Source of the DNA: an uncultured Alistipes sp.
GTDB lineage: Bacteria > Bacteroidota > Bacteroidia > Bacteroidales > Rikenellaceae
Direction of reading: 5' to 3'
Length of the DNA stretch: 47,168 nt
NCBI GenBank assembly: GCA_937899895.1
Contig: CALBQR010000005.1
Coordinates: forward strand, 1-47,168
The notes under the pieces were generated by a model that ran no database searches, was not told the origin of the DNA, and was given only the letters and a program-made list of their open reading frames with translations. Positions within the stretch are counted from its first letter, which is position 1. Each line of letters starts with the position of its first letter. Position numbers and translations under genes: made by a program. This document shows, in pieces, positions 21,583 through 29,844 of this stretch.

Positions 21583-24489
21583 ATGAAACGACTCTTTTTG
21601 GTCGATGCTTATGCATTGATTTTCAGATACTACTACGCATTTATGACGCGCCCGATGCGCAACCGCGAGGGGTTGAATACCTCGCCCGTTTTCGGGTTTG
21701 TGAAGTTCCTGCGCGACATTTTGCGACGCGAGCAACCCGACTGCTTGGGAGTGGCTTTCGACCCGAAGGGTGGTTGTTTCCGCCGCGAGATTTTTCCCGA
21801 ATATAAGGCTAATCGCTCGGCTACGCCCGAAGATATCCACGCCGCTGTGCCCTATATCAAACGGCTGTGCGAGGCGATGCGAATACCGGTGCTCGAAGTT
21901 GCCGGTTATGAGGCTGATGACGTGATCGGAACGCTGTCGCACAAGGCCGCAGCCGAGGGCTTCGAGGTCTTTATGGTTACGCCCGACAAGGATTACGGGC
22001 AGTTGGTAACCGACCGCGTGAAGATCTACAAGCAGAAGGGCGAAGGTGTCGAAATTGTTGATCGTGAGGCTATTAAGGAGCATTACGGATTCGATGATCC
22101 GATTTTGGTGCGCGACGTGTTAGCTCTGTGGGGCGATGCGTCGGACAACATCCCCGGAGTGCAGGGCATTGGCGAAAAGGGCGCGATAAAGCTTGTAAAT
22201 CAGTTCGGTACGGTCGAACAGATTCTCGAACACACCGCAGAACTGACGCCCAAACAACGTGCAAATGTCGAGGCCGGAGCCGAGCAGTTGCTGCTGTCGA
22301 AGCGTCTGGCGTCGATCGTTTTAGACGTTCCGATCGAGTTCGATGCCGAGGCTTTGAAGGTCGCAACGCCCGATGTCAATGCGTTGCGAAAACTATATAT
22401 AGACCTGGATTTCAATATGTTCGCGCGCGAGTTACCGCCCGATCCCACCGCCCCTGCCGAGGCTCCTGCGCCCACGCAGGCCAAGCAGACACAGCTCATT
22501 CAGGCGACGCTCGAAAAGTCGCGAGCAAAGCGTGCCGCATCGTTGGCAGGCCAGGGCGATATGTTTGCAGCATTGGAGACAACAACCGCCGAGCAGACCA
22601 TCGAGCCGACTGCCGACACGCCCACAGCGGAGGGCGAGGCAGAGGTGGCCGCAACGGAGGTGCAACCCTCTCTGTTTGAGGGAGAAGGAATCTATGCAAC
22701 GGCTGCCACAACACCCCATACCTATCACACCGTGCGCACGGCCGACGAGTTGCGCGAGCTGGTCGAAATGTTGTCGCAACAGGAGGAATTCTGTTTCGAT
22801 ACGGAGACTTCGGGACTCGATTTTTTCAATGACCGATTGGTCGGAATGTCGTTTGCCGTCGAGCCGCACGAGGCGTGGTATGTAGCTTGGCAGAGCGATT
22901 TTGCGGAGATCGTGCGCCCCGTTTTCGAGAATGAACAGATCGCAAAGATAGGCCAAAATATCAAGTTCGATATGATGATGTTGCGCGCGGCGGGCATTGC
23001 GGTTCGTGGTAAAAAATTCGATACGATGATTATGCACTATCTGCTCGACCCCGAATCGCGCCACAATATGAATGTATTGGCACAGAGATACTTAAACTAC
23101 TCACCCATCGAGATCGAAACGCTGATTGGTCGCGGTGCGAAGCAGCTTACAATGGACCTTGTGGCGGTCGATCGCGTTGCGGAATATGCCGCCGAGGATG
23201 CCGATATTACGCTGCAATTGAAGCACGCCCTGTGGCCCAAAGTGTGTGCCGAGGGGCTGCAATATCTCTATGCCGAGATCGAGGAGCCGATGATCGACGT
23301 ATTGGCCGATATGGAGTGGGAGGGCGTGAAAATCAACACCCAATCGCTAGCCGAATATCGCATAGAACTGCAAAAAGAGCTGGCCGACCTCGAATGGAAG
23401 ATCCGCGAGCTGGCCGACGAGCCGACACTCAATGTCAATTCGTCGCGTCAGCTGGGCGAGGTGTTGTTTGCCAAGTTGCGCATCGACCCCAAGCCGCGAA
23501 TGACCAAAACCAAGCAGTTCCGCACCGACGAGGAGTACATTCAGTCGCTCGCACATCGCCATCCGATTGTCGATCTGATCCTCGAATATCGCGGTGTGAA
23601 GAAACTGCTTTCGACCTACGTCGAGGCTCTGCCACTGCTTGTTAATAGTCGCACAGGGCATATTCATACCTCATATAATCAGGCAGTTACAGCTACGGGT
23701 CGCTTGTCGTCGGCAAATCCCAATCTGCAAAATATTCCTATCCGCGATGCGCGTGGTCGCCGTATCCGCGAAGCCTTTATCCCTTCGGATGAGGAGCACC
23801 TGCTGCTCTCGGCCGACTACTCGCAGGTCGAGTTGCGACTGATGGCACATTTGAGCGATGACGCAAGTCTGATCGAGGCTTTCCGCGAGGGACACGACAT
23901 TCATCGCGCGACGGCCGCAAGGCTCTTTCACGAAGATTTAGAGGCAGTTACGAGTGAGCAACGACGTCGCGCCAAGACTGCCAACTTTGGAATTATCTAC
24001 GGCATTTCGGCCTTTGGTCTGGCACAGCGTCTGGATATTCCGCGCGGCGAGGCGAAGGAGATCATCGAGGGCTATTTTGCATCATATCCGAAGGTTAAGG
24101 AGTATATGGATCGCGCGGCGGAACAGGCTCGTAATGAGGGCTTTGTATCGACAATTTTCGGTCGTCGCCGCTACTTGAACGACATCAATTCGCGCAATGC
24201 CGTGGCGCGTGGCGTGGCCGAGCGTAACGCCATCAATGCCCCGATTCAGGGTAGCGCGGCCGATATTATGAAGTTGGCGATGGTCGAAATGTATCGCAAA
24301 ATACGGGCGGCAGGTTTGCGCTCGAAGATGATTTTGCAGGTGCACGACGAAATCGTCATCGACCTTTATCGCACTGAACAAGAGGCTGTTGCGAAGATTG
24401 TCGTCGAGGCAATGGAGCACGCGGCTCAACTGCGTGTCCCGCTTACGGTCGAATATGGCGTGGGCGAAAATTGGCTCGAAGCACATTAA
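21583..24489 (+). CDS. polA: DNA polymerase I
   Basis: 968 residues with all three domains. The 5' nuclease (about 1-290) shows YKANRSATPED, YEADDVIGTL and TPDKDYGQL. The 3'-5' exonuclease is catalytically complete at its first motif (FDTETSG, Asp406/Glu408). The polymerase has motif A LSADYSQVELRL (about 745), motif B RRAKTANFGIIYG and motif C QVHDEIV (about 920). It fills gaps after primer removal and excision repair. A disordered Ala/Thr/Pro-rich linker of about 90 residues (about 285-380) separates the first two domains. It holds QGDMF (324-328) and QPSLF (361-365), which look like sliding-clamp-binding pentapeptides. That last reading is inference. Confidence 0.97.
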   Translation: MKRLFLVDAYALIFRYYYAFMTRPMRNREGLNTSPVFGFVKFLRDILRREQPDCLGVAFDPKGGCFRREIFPEYKANRSATPEDIHAAVPYIKRLCEAMRIPVLEVAGYEADDVIGTLSHKAAAEGFEVFMVTPDKDYGQLVTDRVKIYKQKGEGVEIVDREAIKEHYGFDDPILVRDVLALWGDASDNIPGVQGIGEKGAIKLVNQFGTVEQILEHTAELTPKQRANVEAGAEQLLLSKRLASIVLDVPIEFDAEALKVATPDVNALRKLYIDLDFNMFARELPPDPTAPAEAPAPTQAKQTQLIQATLEKSRAKRAASLAGQGDMFAALETTTAEQTIEPTADTPTAEGEAEVAATEVQPSLFEGEGIYATAATTPHTYHTVRTADELRELVEMLSQQEEFCFDTETSGLDFFNDRLVGMSFAVEPHEAWYVAWQSDFAEIVRPVFENEQIAKIGQNIKFDMMMLRAAGIAVRGKKFDTMIMHYLLDPESRHNMNVLAQRYLNYSPIEIETLIGRGAKQLTMDLVAVDRVAEYAAEDADITLQLKHALWPKVCAEGLQYLYAEIEEPMIDVLADMEWEGVKINTQSLAEYRIELQKELADLEWKIRELADEPTLNVNSSRQLGEVLFAKLRIDPKPRMTKTKQFRTDEEYIQSLAHRHPIVDLILEYRGVKKLLSTYVEALPLLVNSRTGHIHTSYNQAVTATGRLSSANPNLQNIPIRDARGRRIREAFIPSDEEHLLLSADYSQVELRLMAHLSDDASLIEAFREGHDIHRATAARLFHEDLEAVTSEQRRRAKTANFGIIYGISAFGLAQRLDIPRGEAKEIIEGYFASYPKVKEYMDRAAEQARNEGFVSTIFGRRRYLNDINSRNAVARGVAERNAINAPIQGSAADIMKLAMVEMYRKIRAAGLRSKMILQVHDEIVIDLYRTEQEAVAKIVVEAMEHAAQLRVPLTVEYGVGENWLEAH

Positions 24490-24528
24490 ACCGACTTTTT
24501 TGTAATTTGACGCTAACTAATTGATAAT

Positions 24529-24981
24529 ATGCGACTTTTAATTCAACGTGTGCGCGAGGCTTCGGTTACGATCGAGGGCGAATTGCGCTCGCAGATCGGG
24601 CAGGGATTGCTCGTGCTGGTGGGTATCGAGGAGGCCGATGGCGACGAGGATATCGAGTGGCTGGCGGGCAAATTGTTGCGCCTGCGAATCTTCGATGACG
24701 AGCAGGGAGTGATGAATCTCGATGTGCAGCAGGTCAGTGGTGAGTTGCTGATTGTCAGTCAGTTCACGCTCTTCGCCTCAACGCGCAAGGGCAACCGCCC
24801 ATCGTATATCCGCAGTGCGGGCGAGGCCATTTCGCGACCGCTGTACGAACGTTTTGTGCGTCGTGTCGAGGAGCTTTCGGGCCGCACGGTCGGCACGGGC
24901 GAATTTGGTGCCGATATGCAGGTGGCACTCATCAATGATGGCCCCGTAACAATCTGGATCGACTCGCGAAATCGGGAATAA
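24529..24981 (+). CDS. dtd: D-aminoacyl-tRNA deacylase
   Basis: 150 residues, the full length of the DTD family. It removes D-amino acids (and glycine from tRNA-Ala) from mischarged tRNA. Both family signatures are present: SQFTLFASTRKGNRPSY and the cis-proline motif NDGPVTIWIDS near the C-terminus. The active site is built of backbone atoms, so no catalytic side chain is expected. It lies 39 nt after polA and probably shares its transcript. Confidence 0.96.
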   Translation: MRLLIQRVREASVTIEGELRSQIGQGLLVLVGIEEADGDEDIEWLAGKLLRLRIFDDEQGVMNLDVQQVSGELLIVSQFTLFASTRKGNRPSYIRSAGEAISRPLYERFVRRVEELSGRTVGTGEFGADMQVALINDGPVTIWIDSRNRE

Positions 24982-24998
24982 CAAATTGAAAATTGTCG

Positions 24999-25006
24999 TA
25001 TATTTG
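24999..25006 (+). promoter_or_regulatory. -7 element of the orphan gene at 25051
   Basis: TATATTTG, with no good TTG at 19-20 nt upstream. The start at about 25013 gives a leader of about 38 nt before the ATG at 25051. Confidence 0.5.
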
Positions 25007-25050
25007 TGGAATAAATCTTTAACAGAAAAACAACTTAAAGCTATTGGCTT

Positions 25051-25917
25051 ATGCAAGATGTCTATTTTTTACAGCCTATTGGCAAATTTAGCCATACATC
25101 GCTTGATACAGAATATGGAACATTTAAAGATGTCGAATGGCGAGCTACGCAGTATGATGAAAATCTAACGATCGTTTATCGCACTGAAATTATTAAGCTT
25201 CCTCTCAATACTTACAAATACTCTTTTCATTTATATATCGGCGAAGAAGAGGCACAGGCGTTGAAAAAGTTGCGTATGCTTCGTCTTGAATATACGCCCG
25301 AAAGCATCAAAAAAGCCTATCCCAAAGATACCACTTTGGCAGAATATATGTTGGATGATGTCTTCAGTGAGGGCTCTTATTTGGAGGTGTCGGATGATTC
25401 GATCCACTTCGATTATGATATAATCGATGAAGAGAAAGTTGCAGAGTTAAACAGAAGGCGAGATTCGCGAGTTTATTGGTTAGCATGTAAGGCTCGCTAC
25501 ATTCTGCACGATTTGTCGGATATATATCTTGACCCCGAAAAGTTGGAGAAACGCCTGTGGGCAAATCCCGTTACTTGGATTACGTTAGCAATTGCAGCCG
25601 GTACCGCGATTACGGCAGCTGTTCTGCTCGGTAAAAAGGATGTGAATGTGAAACAAATTGAGCAGGCCAGCCGCAATATGGCTAAACAGATCTCGTTCAA
25701 GTCCGCTTCGAATCAAAAATTCAATACGTCAGTTTTACAGCGCGAATTGAAATCCAAGAAAGCGCAATTGGAGGTCGCTCAAAAAGAGTTGGCCAATGCC
25801 TTAACTTCAAGTGTATATTACAGCCAAAACTATATTAGCGACCACAGAGCTAATATAAAAACCTTAACAAGGGAGATTGCAGAGTTGGTTAAAAAGATTG
25901 CGAGTGCATCGAATTAA
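25051..25917 (+). CDS. Unrecognised protein with one membrane helix and coiled coil
   Basis: 288 residues; I do not recognise a family. The first ~160 residues are mixed alpha/beta and acidic, with aromatic-rich phrases (LNTYKYSFHLYIGEEEAQAL, SIHFDYDIIDEEKVAELNRR). A single hydrophobic segment follows (about 169-190, NPVTWITLAIAAGTAITAAV). The C-terminal ~95 residues are Lys/Glu/Gln/Ala-rich and likely coiled coil (LQRELKSKKAQLEVAQKELA). There is no signal peptide, so the N-terminal domain would be cytoplasmic with the coiled coil outside, or the reverse. Composition is somewhat more AT-rich than its neighbours. It has its own -7 element and stands alone between dtd and galE. Confidence 0.7.
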   Translation: MQDVYFLQPIGKFSHTSLDTEYGTFKDVEWRATQYDENLTIVYRTEIIKLPLNTYKYSFHLYIGEEEAQALKKLRMLRLEYTPESIKKAYPKDTTLAEYMLDDVFSEGSYLEVSDDSIHFDYDIIDEEKVAELNRRRDSRVYWLACKARYILHDLSDIYLDPEKLEKRLWANPVTWITLAIAAGTAITAAVLLGKKDVNVKQIEQASRNMAKQISFKSASNQKFNTSVLQRELKSKKAQLEVAQKELANALTSSVYYSQNYISDHRANIKTLTREIAELVKKIASASN

Positions 25918-25998
25918 TATAGCATTTAAGAAAATTAACGCTTAATATGGTGCAGCAATTATTGTTGTATCGTAAAGAATAGAGTTAAAAGATAGGAT

Positions 25999-27021
25999 AT
26001 GAAACGTTGCGTTTTGGTTACGGGCGGTGCCGGTTATATCGGCTCGCATACGGCGGTCGAACTCGTTGAAGCGGGTTACGACGTGGTGCTGGTGGATAAT
26101 TTGTCGAACTCTGACGAGGCGGCCGTGGAGGGTGTGCGCCAGATTACAGGCGTGGAGATTCCATTCGAGAAGGTCGATTGCTGCGACCGTGAGGCCTTCG
26201 AGCAGGTTTTCCGCAAATATCGTTTCGATGCTGTGATCCACTTTGCAGCCTCGAAGGCGGTGGGCGAATCAGTCGAGAAACCGCTGATGTACTATCGCAA
26301 CAATCTCTTTTCGTTTGTCAATGTTCTCGAATTGATGAACAAATATGGTTGCCAAAACATCGTCTTCTCGTCGTCGGCGACGGTCTATGGCGAGGCTGAC
26401 GTGCAGCCCGTAACGGAGCTCTCGCCGCGCAAACCTGCGGCATCGCCCTATGGCAATACCAAGCAGATGTGTGAAGATATTTTGCGTGATGCGGTAACCG
26501 CCAATGAGGAGATGAAGGGTATCGCTCTGCGTTATTTCAACCCCTTTGGTGCGCATCCATCGGCTCTGATTGGCGAGTTGCCACGCGGCGTGCCGCAGAA
26601 TTTGGTGCCCTACATCACCCAGACGGCGGCGGGTATTCGCGAGTGTTTGAGCGTTTTTGGCGACGACTACGACACCCCCGATGGTTCGTGTATCCGCGAC
26701 TATATTGATGTGGTTGATCTGGCACGTGCTCACGTGGTGGCAATTGGCCGTATGATCGAGGGCCTCAATAAGGAGAATTTCGAGATTTTCAATATCGGTA
26801 CAGGTCGAGGAGTGTCGGTTTTGGAGTTGGTTAAGGCCTTCGAGCGCGTCAATAACCTCAAACTCAACTATCGCATTGCTCCGCGTCGCGCAGGCGACAT
26901 TACACTGATTTGGGCCGATACCACTCTGGCAAACAACGAGTTGGGTTGGCGTGCCGAGCGTTCGCTCGATGAGACTCTCGCCGCCGCGTGGAAATGGCAG
27001 CAGGAGGTGATGAAGCGATAA
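25999..27021 (+). CDS. galE: UDP-glucose 4-epimerase
   Basis: 340-residue extended short-chain dehydrogenase that interconverts UDP-glucose and UDP-galactose with bound NAD+. The Rossmann motif is VTGGAGYIGSH (about 7-17). The catalytic triad is seen in FSSSATVYGE (Ser) and PYGNTK (Tyr at about 151, Lys at about 155). Substrate-binding LRYFNPFGAHPS and DYIDVVDLARAHV are conserved. It supplies UDP-galactose for surface glycans and the Leloir pathway. It ends at a terminator (27044) and has a FucP-type sugar permease as its convergent neighbour. Confidence 0.95.
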   Translation: MKRCVLVTGGAGYIGSHTAVELVEAGYDVVLVDNLSNSDEAAVEGVRQITGVEIPFEKVDCCDREAFEQVFRKYRFDAVIHFAASKAVGESVEKPLMYYRNNLFSFVNVLELMNKYGCQNIVFSSSATVYGEADVQPVTELSPRKPAASPYGNTKQMCEDILRDAVTANEEMKGIALRYFNPFGAHPSALIGELPRGVPQNLVPYITQTAAGIRECLSVFGDDYDTPDGSCIRDYIDVVDLARAHVVAIGRMIEGLNKENFEIFNIGTGRGVSVLELVKAFERVNNLKLNYRIAPRRAGDITLIWADTTLANNELGWRAERSLDETLAAAWKWQQEVMKR

Positions 27022-27043
27022 GCCTTTGCAATTCAAAATTATA

Positions 27044-27071
27044 GCCGCGCTCTTTGAGTGCGGCTTTTTCT
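27044..27071 (+). terminator. Terminator of galE
   Basis: AGCCGC and GCGGCT form a stem around a CTCTTTGA-type loop, followed by a T5 run. Confidence 0.8.
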
Positions 27072-27087
27072 TTGCTATCAATTAATC

Positions 27088-27163
27088 CAAGTTCAGCGGC
27101 TGCGGGGGGGGCGCGCAACAAGGTTTGCGCGAGCCGCTGAACTTGACGATTTCTTCGAAATCG
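27088..27163. repeat. Palindromic element, family A copy 1
   Basis: A double hairpin. Outer arms CAAGTTCAGCGGC (27088-27100) and GCCGCTGAACTTG (27133-27145) are perfectly complementary. Between them are a run of eight G and the inner stem CGCGCAA (27112-27118) / TTGCGCG (27125-27131). One base after the outer arm, CGATTTC-TTC-GAAATCG (27147-27163) makes a second hairpin. The second copy at 45870 has the same layout with different arm sequences. It lies between two convergent terminators. Confidence 0.75.
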
Positions 27164-27230
27164 CCCTGAAATTTTGCTTTTTCGGACTTTTATTAAAAAT
27201 GCAATTTTGCTTTTTGAATCTTGAATCAAA

Positions 27231-27263
27231 AAAAGCCGCACCCCCATAAGGAGCGCGGCTATA
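27231..27263 (-). terminator. Terminator of the FucP-type permease gene
   Basis: On the minus strand AGCCGC and GCGGCT pair around a CTCCTTATGG-type loop, followed by a T7 run. It faces the galE terminator. Confidence 0.8.
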
Positions 27264-27288
27264 AATGTTTTATGCGATGAGTAATGCG

Positions 27289-28548
27289 TTACTCGGTCGG
27301 GATGTCCTTATTGACGTTCTTCGAGCCGATGAGCGCGTAGAACAACATATAAGCCAGACCTGCGATGATTACCCAGTAGCTTGCCAGGTAGTTGCCGGTT
27401 GCATCAACGATAGCGTTCTGCACCAGAGGCAGGATACCGCCACCGCAAACCAGAGCCATAAAGATACCCGAAGCCTTCTCGGTGTACTTGCCGAGGCCCT
27501 CAACTGCGAGGTTGAAGATGCCGCCCCACATAACCGAGGTGCAAAGACCTACCAATACGAGCAGAGCTGCATTTACGGGTACGTTAGCCATTGCGAAGCC
27601 CTTTGCGCCGTCGAATACGGGCAAATTAACCATCGTTTCGGGCGAGAGGATCATTGCGCCACCAACCAGGCACAGACCTACGATCGATACGGTCGAGAGC
27701 ATAGCCTTTGCCGAAACCTTGCTACCTACTGCTGCACCTACCAGACGGCCGATGAGCATCAGGAACCAATATGTACCTGCAACGGTACCTGCGATAGCGG
27801 TTGTCGAAACCTCGTTCAACCACTTCTGCAATACGTTGGGAATACCAACCTCAACACCTACATATACAAAGATTGCGATTGCGCCCAGCACGAAGTGGCG
27901 GAACGACATCGGGCCATACTTCGACTTCTCGCCTGCAACGGCAGCTGCGGGAGCATTCTCCGGAATTTCAGTGCGCGAAACAACGATGAATGCCAGCGCG
28001 AAGATAGCCAATGCGGTGTACATCAGACCATTAACGTCGCTAATCTGAGCCTGTGCGATGTTGGGGATCAGCAGACCGGTCAGGATGATCACTGCGGTAC
28101 CCATCAACGAGTTGAACGAGCCACCGATCTGGATCAGCTGGTTACCCTTGTTACCGCCGCCACCGAGCTTATTCAGCATCGGGTTAACAACGATGTTCAG
28201 CATACACATCGAGAAACCTGCAACGAAAGCACCGAGCAGATAGACACCGAAGCTGCCAACGAAGCCCGAAACGGTCTGAATACCAACGCCGATGAAACCT
28301 ACGCCGATAGCGATCAGAGCGGTCTTCTTGTAGCCCAACTTCGAGAGCATATTACCTGCGGGGATACCCATTACGGCATAAGCGATGAAGTTAGCGAAAA
28401 CGCCGAGCGTACCCATCCAGTTAGCCACGCCGAACTGATGTTTCAACACGTCGCCCATAGGCGAAGCCAGATTGGTTACAAACGAGATCATACCGAAGAG
28501 CAGGATCATCACTACGATAGCCAATACATTACTTTTCTGTTTTTCCAT
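27289..28548 (-). CDS. MFS sugar permease, FucP/GluP-like
   Basis: 419 residues with about twelve membrane helices, of the fucose-galactose-glucose:H+ symporter subfamily of the major facilitator superfamily. Seen: the N-terminal FGMISFVTNLASPMGDVLKH, the loop motif GIPAGNMLSKLGYKKTALIA between helices 2 and 3, and the NIVVNPMLNKLGGGGNKGNQ and GGSFNSLMG segments of helices 4-5. It imports a hexose or fucose across the inner membrane; the exact sugar is not readable. It has a near-perfect promoter and its own terminator. Its place beside galE suggests galactose or glucose, by context only. Confidence 0.88.
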   Translation of the reverse strand: MEKQKSNVLAIVVMILLFGMISFVTNLASPMGDVLKHQFGVANWMGTLGVFANFIAYAVMGIPAGNMLSKLGYKKTALIAIGVGFIGVGIQTVSGFVGSFGVYLLGAFVAGFSMCMLNIVVNPMLNKLGGGGNKGNQLIQIGGSFNSLMGTAVIILTGLLIPNIAQAQISDVNGLMYTALAIFALAFIVVSRTEIPENAPAAAVAGEKSKYGPMSFRHFVLGAIAIFVYVGVEVGIPNVLQKWLNEVSTTAIAGTVAGTYWFLMLIGRLVGAAVGSKVSAKAMLSTVSIVGLCLVGGAMILSPETMVNLPVFDGAKGFAMANVPVNAALLVLVGLCTSVMWGGIFNLAVEGLGKYTEKASGIFMALVCGGGILPLVQNAIVDATGNYLASYWVIIAGLAYMLFYALIGSKNVNKDIPTE

Positions 28549-28604
28549 ACGAAAATAGGTTTATTTTAGATTGATAGATTTTTCGATAATTTCACACAAT
28601 TATA

Positions 28605-28634
28605 CAAATTTAACGCAATTTTTCGGAATAGCAA
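28605..28634 (-). promoter_or_regulatory. Promoter of the FucP-type permease gene
   Basis: On the minus strand: TTG (28632-28634), 19 nt, TAAATTTG (28605-28612). The leader is about 50 nt before the ATG at 28548. Confidence 0.75.
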
Positions 28635-28777
28635 TAAAAAAGTTGACACATATTTCATTACTCCTTATTGCGCCCGCTATTTTGTCGATCAGTTTTGCCT
28701 GCTCGCCTACCGAGATCTCCAAGACACCGACAGGCAACCCTATTTCGGTCGCCTACTTGTTTCGCTCGCCGATATAG
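28634..28777 (+). pseudogene. Remnant of a lipoprotein gene start
   Basis: In this frame the DNA encodes IKKLTHISLLLIAPAILSIS followed by FACSPTEISKTPTGNP. That is a textbook lipoprotein signal (KK, hydrophobic core, lipobox SFAC, then SP) plus a short mature stub. The expected ATG is ATA, and no good start is near. The frame then runs into the antisense of the polyprenyl synthase 3' end and stops at 28775-28777. I read this as the decayed 5' end of a lost lipoprotein gene, cut by a deletion. Chance is possible, since only about 40 codons support it. Confidence 0.4.
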
Positions 28778-29739
28778 GCACAGAGGGTCATCAGCGAATC
28801 GCGGTACTCCGATTGCGGGTAGTGCGAGAGGATGCGCGTTGCGCTCTCGATATATTGGCGCATCGTGCGCTCGGCCGCCTCTATTCCGCCGCGCTCGGCA
28901 ACCATCTGCTGCAAAGCTACGCTCTGCTCCTCGGTCGTGCAGTTGCGGATCTGCTCGATAATCGACTGACGCTCCTCGTCAGAACTCTGCTCCAACACGC
29001 AGAGCATCGGCAGCGTAATCTTATGTTCAAGCAGGTCGTTGCCCGACGGTTTGCCCGTCTCGGCATCGGGCGTATAGTCCAAAATATCATCTTTGATCTG
29101 GAACGCCATACCGATACAATCGCCAAAACGTCGCATCTCGGCCACCTGCTGCGACGTTGCTCCGACGGTCAGCGCACCCACCGACGAACTGATACCGAGC
29201 AGCGTTGCGGTCTTCTTGTAAATCACGTCGAGATATGCCTCGCGCGTCATATCGAGTGCGCGACTATGGGCACTCTGCATCAGCTCGCCCTCGCACAGTT
29301 CGCCAATAGCTCCAACAACGTGAGAAACAATATCATACTGACCGCTGTGCATACCATTTGCGAAGGTCTTTGCCAGAATGTAGTCGCCCACCAGAACGGC
29401 ATTGCGCGACTGCCACATAGCATTGACCGAGGCCTTGCCACGACGCATATTCGACTCGTCGATCACGTCGTCGTGAATGAGCGATGCGGTGTGCAACATC
29501 TCGACAATCGAAGCGGCGAGCAGTGTGCGGTGCGACGCTCCTGCCTGCGGATTGCGCGAGAGCATACCTGCGGCAAGCAGCACGAGCATAGGGCGAACGC
29601 CCTTACCTCGGTTCGAGATTACATATTCGAGAATGGAGCGCAGAGGTTCGGTTTCGGCGTTGAAGAATCGGCGCACGAACTCCTCGTAGTGCGACAAATC
29701 CTCCTCGATCGGACGGCGAATGGCTGCAAGTGTATCCAT
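28753..29739 (-). CDS. Polyprenyl synthetase (trans-isoprenyl diphosphate synthase)
   Basis: 328 residues from the ATG at about 29739 (a seven-codon upstream extension begins with a non-ATG codon). Both aspartate-rich motifs are intact: LIHDDVIDES and QIKDDILDY. GKGVRPMLVLLAAG supplies the isopentenyl-diphosphate site. It elongates farnesyl or geranylgeranyl diphosphate to a long chain, most likely octaprenyl-like for menaquinone. Chain length cannot be told from sequence alone. A TATATTTG element (minus, about 29762-29769) lies just upstream. Confidence 0.92.
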   Translation of the reverse strand: MDTLAAIRRPIEEDLSHYEEFVRRFFNAETEPLRSILEYVISNRGKGVRPMLVLLAAGMLSRNPQAGASHRTLLAASIVEMLHTASLIHDDVIDESNMRRGKASVNAMWQSRNAVLVGDYILAKTFANGMHSGQYDIVSHVVGAIGELCEGELMQSAHSRALDMTREAYLDVIYKKTATLLGISSSVGALTVGATSQQVAEMRRFGDCIGMAFQIKDDILDYTPDAETGKPSGNDLLEHKITLPMLCVLEQSSDEERQSIIEQIRNCTTEEQSVALQQMVAERGGIEAAERTMRQYIESATRILSHYPQSEYRDSLMTLCAYIGERNK

Positions 29740-29761
29740 AGAATGATTTTTTATTTGCAAA

Positions 29762-29769
29762 TATACGGT
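29762..29769 (-). promoter_or_regulatory. -7 element of the polyprenyl synthase gene
   Basis: TATATTTG on the minus strand, with a TTG about 17 nt upstream, shorter than the usual 19-20 nt. The divergent gene at 29845 has only a weaker TTACTTTG about 30 nt before its start. Confidence 0.55.
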
Positions 29770-29844
29770 TATTTTTCGGTATCAAGACACGCTTGTCCAA
29801 CTATTTTTCGTTACTTTGCAGTTTGATATAAAAGATTTTGACAA

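Noticed and set aside
27265..28569. A 434-codon plus-strand frame opposite the FucP-type permease
   Set aside because: The product is rich in His, Cys, Asn and Gln without any domain. The minus strand has a full twelve-helix permease with promoter and terminator.
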